In this document: piece after piece, positions 26,445 through 34,109 of the stretch
Numbering within the stretch: the first letter of the stretch is position 1
Layout of the letters: each line of letters starts with the position of its first letter
Source: Lentibacillus persicus
GTDB taxonomy: Bacteria; Bacillota; Bacilli; Bacillales; Amphibacillaceae
Assembly: GCF_900112705.1 (NCBI RefSeq)
Contig: NZ_FOMR01000005.1
Location: 199,355-263,354 of the forward strand
Direction: 5' to 3'
Length of the DNA: 64,000 bases
Position numbers and translations under genes: made by a program
Notes under the pieces: generated by a model
Seen by the model: the letters and a program-made list of their open reading frames with translations, nothing else
The model's database searches: none
What the model was told of the DNA's origin: nothing

Positions 26445-27908
26445 ATGCAAAAGATGTTTATTAACGGTGAGTGGGTTGAAGCCATTTCCGGCATGACAAG
26501 AAACATTATCAATCCTTACAATCAGAAAATCATCGCGACGGCGGCGGAAGGGAACGAGCAGGATGCGAAACGCGCGATTGCTTCTGCACGTGAAGCTTTC
26601 GACAACAAGGAATGGGCTTTTATCCCTGCTATTGAACGCGGTGCGGTGGTTCAACGCATCGCCAGTCTGATCGAGCGGGACCGGCATGAATTGGCTGAGC
26701 TCGAATCGCTTGATACGGGTAAAACTGTTGAGGAAAGCCTTGGTGACATGGATGACATCGCCGGAGTATTCCGCTATTTTGCGGAAATGGCGGGCAAGGA
26801 TGGCGGTGCGATAATCGATTCGCCTATTCCAAATTCAATGAGCAGGGTGGTCCATGAACCGGTCGGTGTCTGCGGCCAGATTACACCGTGGAACTACCCG
26901 TTGCTGCAGGCATCCTGGAAATTGGCTCCTGCGCTGGCAGCGGGCAACACACTTGTGATGAAACCGAGTGAAATCACGCCGCTTACATCGGTGAAAGTGT
27001 TTGAGTTAATGGCAGAAGCCGGCATCCCGGCTGGTGTTGTCAACCTGGTGCTCGGGCCCGGCGATTCAGTTGGTGCGGAGCTGTCCGAGAATGCAGAGGT
27101 CGACCTCATTTCGTTTACAGGCGGAATTCACACCGGTAAAAAAATCATGCAGGCGGCCAGTTCCAATGTGAAAAATTTGGCGTTGGAACTGGGCGGTAAA
27201 AACCCGAATATCGTGTTCGCCGATGCTGATTTTGATACAGCTGTTGACCAGGCGATGAATGCGGTGTTTTTCCATGCCGGGCAAATTTGTTCAGCGGGGA
27301 CCCGCTTGCTGGTTGAGGAAAGCATCCACGATGATCTCGTGGAGGCACTCGTTGAACGGGTGAAAAACATCAAGCTTGGCAGCGGGTTTGACGCTTCAAC
27401 CCAAATGGGGCCGCTTATTTCCAAAGAACACTTAAGTAAAGTGGTCGAATATGTCGAAAACGGCAAAAAAGAAGGCGTAACGGTCGCTGTCGGCGGGGGG
27501 CGTCCGGAAGAACCGGAATTGCAGAACGGCTTCTTCTACTTACCAACCGTATTGGTCAATTGCACGACCGACATGCGTGTTGTGCAGGAAGAAGGCTTTG
27601 GTCCGGTGGTAACCGTGGAAAAATTCACAACCGAAGAAGAGGCCATCAGGCTTGCCAACGATTCCATTTATGGGCTTTCCGGCGGTGTGTTTACGAATGA
27701 TATCGCCAAAGCGGAGCGCTGCGTTGCCAAAATGCGAATGGGAACGGTTTGGATCAACGACGTGAACTTGTACTTCCCGCAAGCGCCGTGGGGCGGCTAT
27801 AAACAATCCGGAATCGGTCGTGAACTTGGCAAATCGGGATTGGAAGAATATCAGGAAACGAAGCATATTTTCCAGAACCTGAAACCTGAGCCGATGAACT
27901 GGTTTTAA
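26445..27908 (+). CDS. NAD(P)-dependent aldehyde dehydrogenase (betaine-aldehyde dehydrogenase-like)
   Basis: A 487-residue aldehyde dehydrogenase with the oxyanion Asn in PWN (Asn150), general base Glu248 in LELGGKNP and the nucleophile Cys282 in GQICSAG. Similarity is to the BetB/GbsA group. ATG 26445 has GAGGTG 6 bases upstream; an earlier ATG at 26427 lacks one. It sits between two Rieske ferredoxin genes and ahead of a betaine-type binding protein, so an amine-derived aldehyde is a fair guess. The exact aldehyde is not determinable. Confidence 0.92.
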   Translation: MQKMFINGEWVEAISGMTRNIINPYNQKIIATAAEGNEQDAKRAIASAREAFDNKEWAFIPAIERGAVVQRIASLIERDRHELAELESLDTGKTVEESLGDMDDIAGVFRYFAEMAGKDGGAIIDSPIPNSMSRVVHEPVGVCGQITPWNYPLLQASWKLAPALAAGNTLVMKPSEITPLTSVKVFELMAEAGIPAGVVNLVLGPGDSVGAELSENAEVDLISFTGGIHTGKKIMQAASSNVKNLALELGGKNPNIVFADADFDTAVDQAMNAVFFHAGQICSAGTRLLVEESIHDDLVEALVERVKNIKLGSGFDASTQMGPLISKEHLSKVVEYVENGKKEGVTVAVGGGRPEEPELQNGFFYLPTVLVNCTTDMRVVQEEGFGPVVTVEKFTTEEEAIRLANDSIYGLSGGVFTNDIAKAERCVAKMRMGTVWINDVNLYFPQAPWGGYKQSGIGRELGKSGLEEYQETKHIFQNLKPEPMNWF

Positions 27909-27960
27909 CGTCGGGACGTGGCAACCAAATATGAACGAAACAAACGCAAGGAGGATAACG

Positions 27961-28311
27961 ATGCAACATACAGAGGGATCGAATCCGGTGTCAGATAATG
28001 CTTATATTTATGTCTGTTCAAGTTCTGAGCTTGAAGAGGATGATCTTTTTGAGTGTGAAATAGGAACGGAGACGGTTGTTGTCGGCCGGGGTGAAGGAAA
28101 CGTGTATGCTGTACAGGGAATATGTTCGCACGCGTATGCTGAGTTGGCCGACGGGGAATTGGATGGAACGTGCCTAACGTGTCCGCTGCATTTTGCCTGC
28201 TTCGATATCCGTGATGGTTCGGTGCTGGAAGGGCCGGCAGACACCCCGTTGCAGGTCTATAAAGCAATCGAAGCTGACGGATCGATCTGGGTGAGCAGGG
28301 AAAGGGGATGA
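27961..28311 (+). CDS. Rieske [2Fe-2S] ferredoxin-like protein 2
   Basis: A 116-residue ferredoxin with CSH (Cys55, His57) and CPLH (Cys74, His77), the compact spacing of biphenyl/naphthalene-dioxygenase ferredoxins and nitrite-reductase small subunits. ATG 27961 is preceded by AAGGAGGA, ruling out the upstream ATG at 27931. The ferredoxin reductase gene follows 4 bases after the stop, so the two form an electron-transfer pair. It differs from Rieske protein 1 in cluster loop length. Confidence 0.88.
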   Translation: MQHTEGSNPVSDNAYIYVCSSSELEEDDLFECEIGTETVVVGRGEGNVYAVQGICSHAYAELADGELDGTCLTCPLHFACFDIRDGSVLEGPADTPLQVYKAIEADGSIWVSRERG

Positions 28312-28315
28312 AATC

Positions 28316-29548
28316 GTGTCTGATGAAAACACAACGGTGATTGTCGGAGCAGGCATTGCAGGGGTGCATGCCGCTGAGAGCCTGCGAACGGAAGGCTATC
28401 AAGGCCGGGTTGTGCTAATGGACCGCGACAGGCAAATGCCTTATGACCGCCCGCCTTTATCGAAGGAATGGTTGACCGGAAAAATGGATGAAGCAAGTAT
28501 GTTATTGCGGGACCCTGCGATTTATGAAAAATTAGACATCGATTTGCAGCTCGGTGTTGACGTGACAGACGTCGATCCTGTTCGGAAAACCATCGCAGCC
28601 AAAGATGGTTCTTCTTATGATTGGGATAAACTTCTGCTCGCAACGGGATCCAGTTTACGGACCTTATCGATTGCGGGCGATGACCTTCAAGGCATTTTTT
28701 ACTTACGGCGAATGGCAGATGCCATCGCCATAAAACAACATATGCAGCATGTGAATGAGGTCGTAATTATCGGTGCTGGGTTTATTGGCGCTGAACTGGC
28801 TTCGTCATTGAAGCAGCTGGGAATGGATGTGACGATTGTCGAGCGGTCGTTGTACCCTATGGAAGCGATCGTTGGCCGGGACATCTCCGCTTTTTTACTT
28901 AATTTACACGATTGTCATGGTGTTAATGTGATTTTCGACGATTCGGTTGTGCAATTTAACGGGGAGTCAACCGTTGAGGAAGCCGTCACAGCCGGTGGGC
29001 AACGGATTCCATGCCGGGCAGTCATGATCGGGGTAGGGGCAACACCGAACACGGTTGTCTCGCATCCGGATTTAGAGGCAGATGGCGGTTATGCTGTGAA
29101 TGAATTTGGCGAGACCTCGATTCCTGACATATTTGCTGCAGGGGATTGCACGTTATGGCCGTATCGTGGAACGCCGATCCGTGTGGAACATTGGGATCAT
29201 GCTGTCAACCATGCCAAGACCGTTGCTCAAAACATATTGCAACCGCAATCATCCCCCTACACATATATACCGTACTTTTGGTCAGACCAGCATGGCAGCC
29301 GCTTCCAATATTTTGGCCATGCTAAGCAATGGACCAAAACCGTCCTGCGGGGATCGCTGGAATCCCATGCATTTACGAACTTCTACCTGGATGAACACAA
29401 TCGTGTCCAAGCCGCCTTCATTGCGAACCAGCCGAAAAATGCCCTGCCCGTACGACGGATGATTAAACAGCAACAAGTCATCGATCCAGAGGCATTGGCA
29501 GATGAAAGTGTCGCGTTGAAAAAAATGAAACATAAGACTAGAATCTAG
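28316..29548 (+). CDS. FAD/NAD-dependent ferredoxin reductase
   Basis: A 410-residue reductase of the BphA4/rubredoxin-reductase type. It has an N-terminal FAD motif (VIVGAGIAGVHAAESL), the DRPPLSKEWLTG segment, a second NAD motif (VVIIGAGFIGAELASSL) and the FAD-binding FAAGDCTLWPY. It moves electrons from NADH to the adjacent Rieske ferredoxin. The start is GTG 28316 behind AAAGGGG. A terminal oxygenase alpha subunit, the usual partner, is missing from the neighbourhood. Confidence 0.93.
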   Translation: MSDENTTVIVGAGIAGVHAAESLRTEGYQGRVVLMDRDRQMPYDRPPLSKEWLTGKMDEASMLLRDPAIYEKLDIDLQLGVDVTDVDPVRKTIAAKDGSSYDWDKLLLATGSSLRTLSIAGDDLQGIFYLRRMADAIAIKQHMQHVNEVVIIGAGFIGAELASSLKQLGMDVTIVERSLYPMEAIVGRDISAFLLNLHDCHGVNVIFDDSVVQFNGESTVEEAVTAGGQRIPCRAVMIGVGATPNTVVSHPDLEADGGYAVNEFGETSIPDIFAAGDCTLWPYRGTPIRVEHWDHAVNHAKTVAQNILQPQSSPYTYIPYFWSDQHGSRFQYFGHAKQWTKTVLRGSLESHAFTNFYLDEHNRVQAAFIANQPKNALPVRRMIKQQQVIDPEALADESVALKKMKHKTRI

Positions 29549-29662
29549 AATGATTTTAAAATCGTTGTGGCTGTTCTTTTTTGATTAACCACGCTACTTG
29601 CCAAAATTGAATATAAGAACTTAATGAAAATCATAGTCACAGAAAGGATGATAAAAAACAGT

Positions 29663-30568
29663 ATGCTATCATTATCAAAGAAATGGGTTACATTAATAAG
29701 TCTTAGTATTGTCGTCATGTTGACAGGTTGTCAGGAAGAAGCGAGCGGTGATAATACAGAAGAAAGCAAAAAAAACAATGATGCAGCCGAAATTGAAGAA
29801 ATCGTTGGAATTGAGCCGGGATCAGGCACGATGGATATCGCCCAGAAAACCGTTGAGGGTTACAACTTGGACCTTGAATTAACAACAAGTTCAGAAGCAG
29901 GTATGTTGTCGGAATTAAAACGTGCTCTTGAAAACGAAGAACCTATTGTCGTGACCCTTTGGCAGCCCCACTGGATTTTTAAAGAACATGACTTGAAGTT
30001 TTTAGAGGATCCAAAGGAAACAATGGGGGCATCTGAAAATATACATACGATGGTCAAACAAGGCTTGAAAGATGAACATCCAGCCGCTTATCAATTACTG
30101 GATAATTTTCACTGGGATATAGCAGACATGAATGAGGTTATGTCAAAATTCAGAGCAGACGATGTTGAGCCCCGCGAAGCAGCTTCGGAATGGATTGAAA
30201 ACAATCGGGATAAAGTTGACGCTTGGATGGAAGGTGTCGACTCAGTGGAAGATGAGACAATCGAGCTCGCTTACGTTAATTGGGACACCGAAACCGCCTC
30301 AACAAACGCCGTTGCACTTGTTCTTGAAGAACTGGGCTACGATGTTAAATTGACGATGGTGGATATGGGCATCGCCTTTCAAGCCCTGTCCGATGGCGAC
30401 GTTGATGGTATGTTAATTGCCTGGCTCCCTGTAGGCGCAGCCTCCTATTATGAAGAATATAAAGACCAAATTGTTGACCTCGGTCCAAATTTGAAAGGCG
30501 CCCAACAAGGATTAGTCGTACCAGAATATATGGACATCAACAGCATAGAAGACCTGCCAACTAAATAA
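29663..30568 (+). CDS. OpuAC-type glycine betaine/compatible-solute binding lipoprotein
   Basis: A lipoprotein of about 301 residues with a signal ending in the lipobox MLTGC (Cys23). The mature part follows B. subtilis OpuAC in order: GIEPGSGTMD, then VTLWQPHWIFKEHDLKFL, then AYVNWDTETASTNA and AWLPVGAA. The tryptophans of the betaine-binding cage are recognisable. The start is uncertain: ATG 29663 is about 15 bases from AAAGG, while ATG 29648 abuts it. No opuAA/opuAB ATPase or permease accompanies it, so it either serves a transporter elsewhere or supplies substrate for the oxidative genes upstream. Confidence 0.85.
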   Translation: MLSLSKKWVTLISLSIVVMLTGCQEEASGDNTEESKKNNDAAEIEEIVGIEPGSGTMDIAQKTVEGYNLDLELTTSSEAGMLSELKRALENEEPIVVTLWQPHWIFKEHDLKFLEDPKETMGASENIHTMVKQGLKDEHPAAYQLLDNFHWDIADMNEVMSKFRADDVEPREAASEWIENNRDKVDAWMEGVDSVEDETIELAYVNWDTETASTNAVALVLEELGYDVKLTMVDMGIAFQALSDGDVDGMLIAWLPVGAASYYEEYKDQIVDLGPNLKGAQQGLVVPEYMDINSIEDLPTK

Positions 30569-30571
30569 AGT

Positions 30572-30598
30572 GGGACAGGGGGACGGGATCACCGTCCC
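30572..30598. repeat. 27-bp palindromic element after the OpuAC-like gene
   Basis: It begins with GGGACAGG and ends with CCGTCCC around GGACGGGATCA, a few bases after the TAA stop. Confidence 0.7.
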
Positions 30599-30616
30599 CA
30601 CCTGAAAAGCGAGTAC

Positions 30617-30656
30617 ATATGCGGAAAAGCAGAAATATGTGCGGGTCCATGAATTT
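30617..30656. repeat. Two degenerate units of the 20-bp repeat family
   Basis: Units start at 30617 (ATATGCGGAA) and 30637 (ATGTGCGGGT), spaced 20 bases. They are less conserved than the arrays downstream. Confidence 0.4.
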
Positions 30657-30710
30657 ACAATGTTTTTAAAGTGTTTCATCAAGCGGGAATGGTCTATAAT
30701 GGGGTTGAAC

Positions 30711-30748
30711 GGGGTCAGACCCCAGTCATCGACAAGGGGTCTGACCCC
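30711..30748. repeat. GGGGTCAGACCCC hairpin
   Basis: GGGGTCAGACCCC (30711-30723) and GGGGTCTGACCCC (30736-30748) are exact reverse complements separated by 12 bases, giving a 13-bp stem. Each arm is itself nearly palindromic. A related single unit is at 60450-60464. Confidence 0.7.
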
Positions 30749-30831
30749 TTCGTCAAAGATTAACCGCGAATAATGCAGATGAAGGCCTGTTATAAGAAGA
30801 AAAGGAAATAAGTAAGGGAGTTGCTTTTTAA

Positions 30832-31587
30832 ATGAGTTACACGACCGAACAGCTGCCGGGAAATGAAATTCGCACAATTCTGCGGGCGGCGGATGAGCTT
30901 ATTGCAAGCGGCGGCCGCAATCTTCTTATGAAAATATTAAAAGGTTCCCGTGAGAAGAAGGTGCTGGAATTGGAGCTGGATAAATGTCCCGTCTATGGTG
31001 CCTTTAAACAGGAAAAGCGCGACGATGTGCTGGGCAAAATCGACTGGATGATCGACCACGATTTTCTGGATATTCAATACAGTGGCCGGCTGCCGATGCT
31101 CGTTTTCACCGACCGCGGATGGGAAATCGAACGCGATCAGCGGGTTGATGAATTTTTGCGGGAGTGGGACAGCTGGCTGGCAGATGGCAAGGCCGCGCCT
31201 GATATGACCTATTTAAAAGATCGCAATCGGGGCATGATTCTTTTAATGCTGGAAAAAATCAAAGAAACGAACAACAGCCAATACATCCCCTACCTTGAAG
31301 AATGGGAAAAGATTGATTACAAGAAGGTGCGAGCGGCGATTCGAACGACAATCGGTGCGTTAAAAGCGAATGAACCCATTGATCTTCAAAACGCCCGCGA
31401 GCGGGGTGCATCGATTAACGAGGCATTGAAAGGTCACACGCCGCATGATCTCCGTTTGAAGTGCTGGGAATGCGGCGAGCGATTTATGTTTACAGTCGGC
31501 GAGCAACAATTCTACAGACGAAAAGGGTTCGACCATCCGAAACGATGCCCGGAATGCCGGGAAAAGAAGTGGGAGCTCTATTGGTGA
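30832..31587 (+). CDS. RQC-minor-type DNA-binding protein with C-terminal zinc ribbon
   Basis: A 251-residue cytoplasmic protein. The N-terminal ~100 residues (ADELIASGGRNLLMKILKGS, then DWMIDHDFLDIQ, then LVFTDRGWEIE) look like the RecQ C-terminal winged helix found without a helicase, the RQC-minor group. The C-terminus has two CxxC pairs, Cys211/Cys214 and Cys239/Cys242, in a zf_Tbcl-like ribbon (QFYRRKGFDHPKRCPEC). AAGGGAG precedes the ATG. It lies alone between repeat blocks on both sides. A role in binding DNA forks or unusual DNA structures is inferred from the domain only. Confidence 0.75.
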   Translation: MSYTTEQLPGNEIRTILRAADELIASGGRNLLMKILKGSREKKVLELELDKCPVYGAFKQEKRDDVLGKIDWMIDHDFLDIQYSGRLPMLVFTDRGWEIERDQRVDEFLREWDSWLADGKAAPDMTYLKDRNRGMILLMLEKIKETNNSQYIPYLEEWEKIDYKKVRAAIRTTIGALKANEPIDLQNARERGASINEALKGHTPHDLRLKCWECGERFMFTVGEQQFYRRKGFDHPKRCPECREKKWELYW

Positions 31588-31706
31588 AATGTGCACGTGG
31601 CAACAGGAGCGTTAAGGAGTGGAAGGGGGCAGCAACGTGTTGCCTATCCTCCCCCGCCGAACTTGGCGACACGTTCAGTGCTGCTTATGAGCGCAAACGC
31701 GGACTT

Positions 31707-31820
31707 ATGTGCCGGTTCTGACAAATACGGGCGGGTGTAAACAAGATATGTGCCGGAGCGGGGAAACATGTGCCGGAACGCCGAAACATGGGCGAGTATG
31801 AGCATGATATGTGCTACCGG
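31707..31820. repeat. 20-bp tandem repeat array, about six units
   Basis: Units start at 31707, 31727, 31748, 31768, 31788 and 31809, i.e. spacing 20, 21, 20, 20, 21. The best units open ATGTGCCGGA and end GAAAC; one reads ATGGGCGAGT. Confidence 0.75.
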
Positions 31821-31984
31821 TAAAGCCTCCCGTAAAATACAAAGCCATTAAAAAATAACGCCACTAGTCGTAATGTTCACTGTCACATCGGGGTTGAAAA
31901 ATCATACCAGACGCTGCGAACCATTCCGGTGGAAAAGGTTGCGGTGACAATTTGGGACCTCCACATGGGTGGGAACATGGGAGT

Positions 31985-32205
31985 ATGTACCGGAGCGGGC
32001 AAGCATGTTCCGGTACAAGCAATTTATGTGCCGGAGAGACGAAACACCGGCGGGAAATCAGAAATATGTTCCGGTCCCGGGAAATATGTTCCGGTTTCAG
32101 CCAATATGTGCCGGAAATTGAGAATATGTGCCGGAATACCGAAATATGTTCCGGTATGGAAAAATATGTTCTGGTTTCGCCAAACATGTGCCGGAACAGA
32201 GAAAT
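31985..32205. repeat. 20-bp tandem repeat array, eleven units
   Basis: Eleven units follow one another with a spacing of 20 bases (one of 21). The first ten bases are conserved as ATGTKCCGGW, with T or G at the fifth position. The middle seven bases vary freely and the end is usually AAAT or AAAC. The CCGG core and A/T-rich edges recur every two helical turns. Not coding: the period is not a multiple of three. Confidence 0.85.
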
Positions 32206-32384
32206 GGGACAAGCGCCTCCTTGTTCCATAAATCCGGGAAAACTCAAACCTATTATGCCCTGCCCGGCAATGTTAAAATGAGTAAGATGGACGGCGGCGT
32301 TTGATAAAAATCATCGCCTATCGATTGATTGCAATGCCAGAAACGTCTGTCATCGTATCGGAAAATCTGATCAGAGGTGTTTTG

Positions 32385-33317
32385 ATGGAAAAACGACGAA
32401 ACCGGTACAAGTCCAAGCCCAAACGAAAAAAATGGTTATGGATCACATTAAGTGTCATTCTACTTTTGGCAGCAGCAGCTGCATATGGGTATTCCATATG
32501 GCGTGATGTGCAGAATACCGTTGCCACGGAGCTGCACGAGCCAGTTGACGGCATTGATACCGAAGCGACTAAGAAGAAAGTAGATGGGAAAGAACCGATC
32601 AACATTCTCCTGTTAGGTGTTGATGAACGATCACACGACAAAGGGCGTTCGGACACGATGATCGTCATGACGCTGGATCCGGCCAATCAGCAAATGCAGC
32701 TGGTGAGTATTCCACGCGACACACGGACCGAGATTGTCGGCAGGGGCATGGTGGATAAACTGAATCATGCTTATGCGTTTGGCGGGAGCGAGATGTCGGT
32801 TGCATCTGTCGAAAACTTTCTGGATATCGACTTGGATTACTACGTCCGCATGAATATGGAAGGCTTGGCACAGCTGGTGAATGCCGTTAATGGGATTACG
32901 GTCACGAATGATCGTGCCTTCAGCCAGGGCGGTCATTCATTTGGAACGGGTGAGTTGCAGCTGAACGGCGAAGAAGCACTGGCGTATGTGCGCATGCGCA
33001 AAGGCGACACGCAAGGCGACTTAGGCCGGAACGAGCGCCAGCGCCAGGTAATTCAGGGTATCATCGATAAAGGTGCCAACTTTAACATCCTCAATAAGAT
33101 TGGGGATATTATGGATGTGCTCGGCGATAATATGGCCACCAACATGAAATTTGATGATATGCGCAACCTCGCCACCAACTATCGAAGTGCCCGCAAAAAC
33201 ATCACCACTTACCAAATGTCCGGCCAGGGCACACGCATCAACGGCATCTATTATATGCTGATGTCAGACGAAGAAGTCCGGAAAGTACATGACATGATCA
33301 CGACGTTTGGGGAGTAA
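32385..33317 (+). CDS. LytR-CpsA-Psr (LCP) family cell-wall glycopolymer ligase
   Basis: A 310-residue membrane-anchored LCP enzyme. LCP enzymes attach teichoic acid or other glycopolymers from undecaprenyl-phosphate carriers to peptidoglycan outside the cell. A basic N-terminus and one transmembrane helix (about 17-38) are followed by the LCP domain with LLGVDERSHDKGRSDTM (Asp80, Arg88, Asp90) and SIPRDTRTEI (109-117). ATG 32385 is chosen for the AGAGGTG ribosome site. Relatives in Bacillus are TagT, TagU and TagV; which one this equals is not clear. Confidence 0.92.
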   Translation: MEKRRNRYKSKPKRKKWLWITLSVILLLAAAAAYGYSIWRDVQNTVATELHEPVDGIDTEATKKKVDGKEPINILLLGVDERSHDKGRSDTMIVMTLDPANQQMQLVSIPRDTRTEIVGRGMVDKLNHAYAFGGSEMSVASVENFLDIDLDYYVRMNMEGLAQLVNAVNGITVTNDRAFSQGGHSFGTGELQLNGEEALAYVRMRKGDTQGDLGRNERQRQVIQGIIDKGANFNILNKIGDIMDVLGDNMATNMKFDDMRNLATNYRSARKNITTYQMSGQGTRINGIYYMLMSDEEVRKVHDMITTFGE

Positions 33318-33320
33318 GGG

Positions 33321-33355
33321 AGAGTGTCTGAGAGGGACAAGGTGTCAGACACTCT
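33321..33355 (+). repeat. AGAGTGTCTGA hairpin after the LCP gene
   Basis: AGAGTGTCTGA (33321-33331) and TCAGACACTCT (33345-33355) form a perfect 11-bp stem 4 bases after the stop. The loop side contains GGGACAAGGTGTCAGACA, also present at 50864. There is only a short T-rich tail, so termination is possible but not certain. Confidence 0.55.
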
Positions 33356-33370
33356 TGTCACACCACGATT

Positions 33371-33475
33371 GGTGTAAAGGTGGAAATTATCCCAAACCAT
33401 GATGACGCTTATCTTGTTTCCGGCGGTGACGTCTTGGATGAAATCTCTATTTTATGCAGATCCAAGCTGCTGTAG
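33371..33475 (+). pseudogene. Truncated copy of the D-threonine aldolase-like gene's 3' end
   Basis: Frame 33371 reads VEIIPNH, then DDAYLVSGGDVLDEISILC and ends KLL before a TAG at 33473-33475. This parallels the last codons of the gene at 3702-4805 (VEIIPNH, NAYLVSGDDVVDEIPILC, KLQ) with about eight codons deleted between NH and the AYLV block, including the metal-binding Cys. Nothing upstream of it resembles the rest of the gene. It is a remnant of a lost paralogue or a copied fragment, directly before the 21-bp array. Confidence 0.75.
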
Positions 33476-33490
33476 TCGATGTCGGGCGTC

Positions 33491-33742
33491 GAAACGTGAG
33501 ACGCCACTTTCGAATCGTGCGGAGCCATCGTCAAAACGTGCGGCGCTCCGCCTGAACCGTGCGAGCCCACCGTCGAAACGTGCGGGGCCCCTTCCGAATC
33601 GTGCGGCACCCTGCCCAAACCGTGCGAGACTGCCGTTAAATCGAGCGAGACCACTTCCGAATCGTGCGAGATCAGGCCCAAATCGTGCGAGACTGCCGTC
33701 AAACCGTGCGACACCCCTCCTGAACCGTGCGGCAAGACCGCC
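33491..33742. repeat. 21-bp tandem repeat array, twelve units
   Basis: Twelve contiguous 21-base units, each opening RAAHCGTGCG (H = A, C or T) and ending in a variable C-rich stretch. Because 21 is a multiple of three, long open frames run through it in several phases (a repeated NRA heptapeptide on the plus strand, SHDS-like on the minus). No ribosome site or unique sequence supports a gene. Confidence 0.85.
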
Positions 33743-33758
33743 ATGCTCAATTCGATGG

Positions 33759-33785
33759 GGGACAACGATCCCGTCCCTTTGTCCC
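33759..33785 (-). repeat. 27-bp palindromic element, inverted copy
   Basis: Read on the minus strand it begins GGGACAAAGGGACGG, continues GATCG and ends TTGTCCC. A further CCGTCCCTTTGTCCCC half-copy follows at 33786 onward. Confidence 0.6.
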
Positions 33786-34109
33786 CCGTCCCTTTGTCCC
33801 CGCCCTGCCTCGGACAGCCCCGCGCCCTGGTTTCAAAATTTAATTGTTAAGAAATTATTGACATTTTATGTGTCACGATATAGTATGTATTTTAATAAAC
33901 TATTCCTATCAATTTACTACGAATAATATTCCCGGGTTCAGATAAAATTTCCCAAAACCGACCGAGCGAAGCACTGTGTTAAATGCCTGCAGATTTCAAC
34001 CGTGACACGGAAAATATACAGAGCGGCAAGGGTTAGAAGAGTAGCTTCAAGCTGAAGGATTTTAGCATTCGCGTTTATAAGAAAAGACTTTGTCATGGAG
34101 GGATAAGAT
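33786..34109. other. cys operon leader region
   Basis: The 324 bases before cysH contain a half-copy of the 27-bp element, a promoter (33858-33886) and an AT-rich stretch (33890-33935). No SAM-riboswitch, T-box or other known leader fold was recognised. GGAGGG lies before the cysH ATG. Confidence 0.45.
33858..33886 (+). promoter_or_regulatory. Likely sigma-A promoter for the cys operon
   Basis: TTGACA (33858-33863) and TAGTAT (33881-33886) are separated by 17 bases. It is the best promoter between the repeats and cysH, about 220 bases upstream of the start codon. Confidence 0.5.

Larger units (their letters stand above)
31588..32384. other. Repeat-filled intergenic region upstream of the LCP gene
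   Basis: Nearly 800 bases without a credible gene. Two arrays of the 20-bp repeat (31707-31820 and 31985-32205) fill much of it. Short frames through the arrays translate to CAG/YVP-rich strings only because of the repeat, and the 20-base period shifts frame each unit. The LCP ribosome site AGAGGTG is at the right end. Confidence 0.6.

Noticed and set aside
31985-32205. CRISPR array
   Set aside because: Units are only 20 bases with ~7-10 variable bases, far shorter than repeat plus spacer, and no cas genes are present.
33399-33926. 175-codon frame through the 21-bp array
   Set aside because: The openness follows from the 21-base period; the start lies inside the aldolase remnant and no ribosome site is seen.
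33890-34100. SAM riboswitch or T-box in the cys leader
   Set aside because: No terminator/antiterminator pair, specifier or S-box core could be traced.
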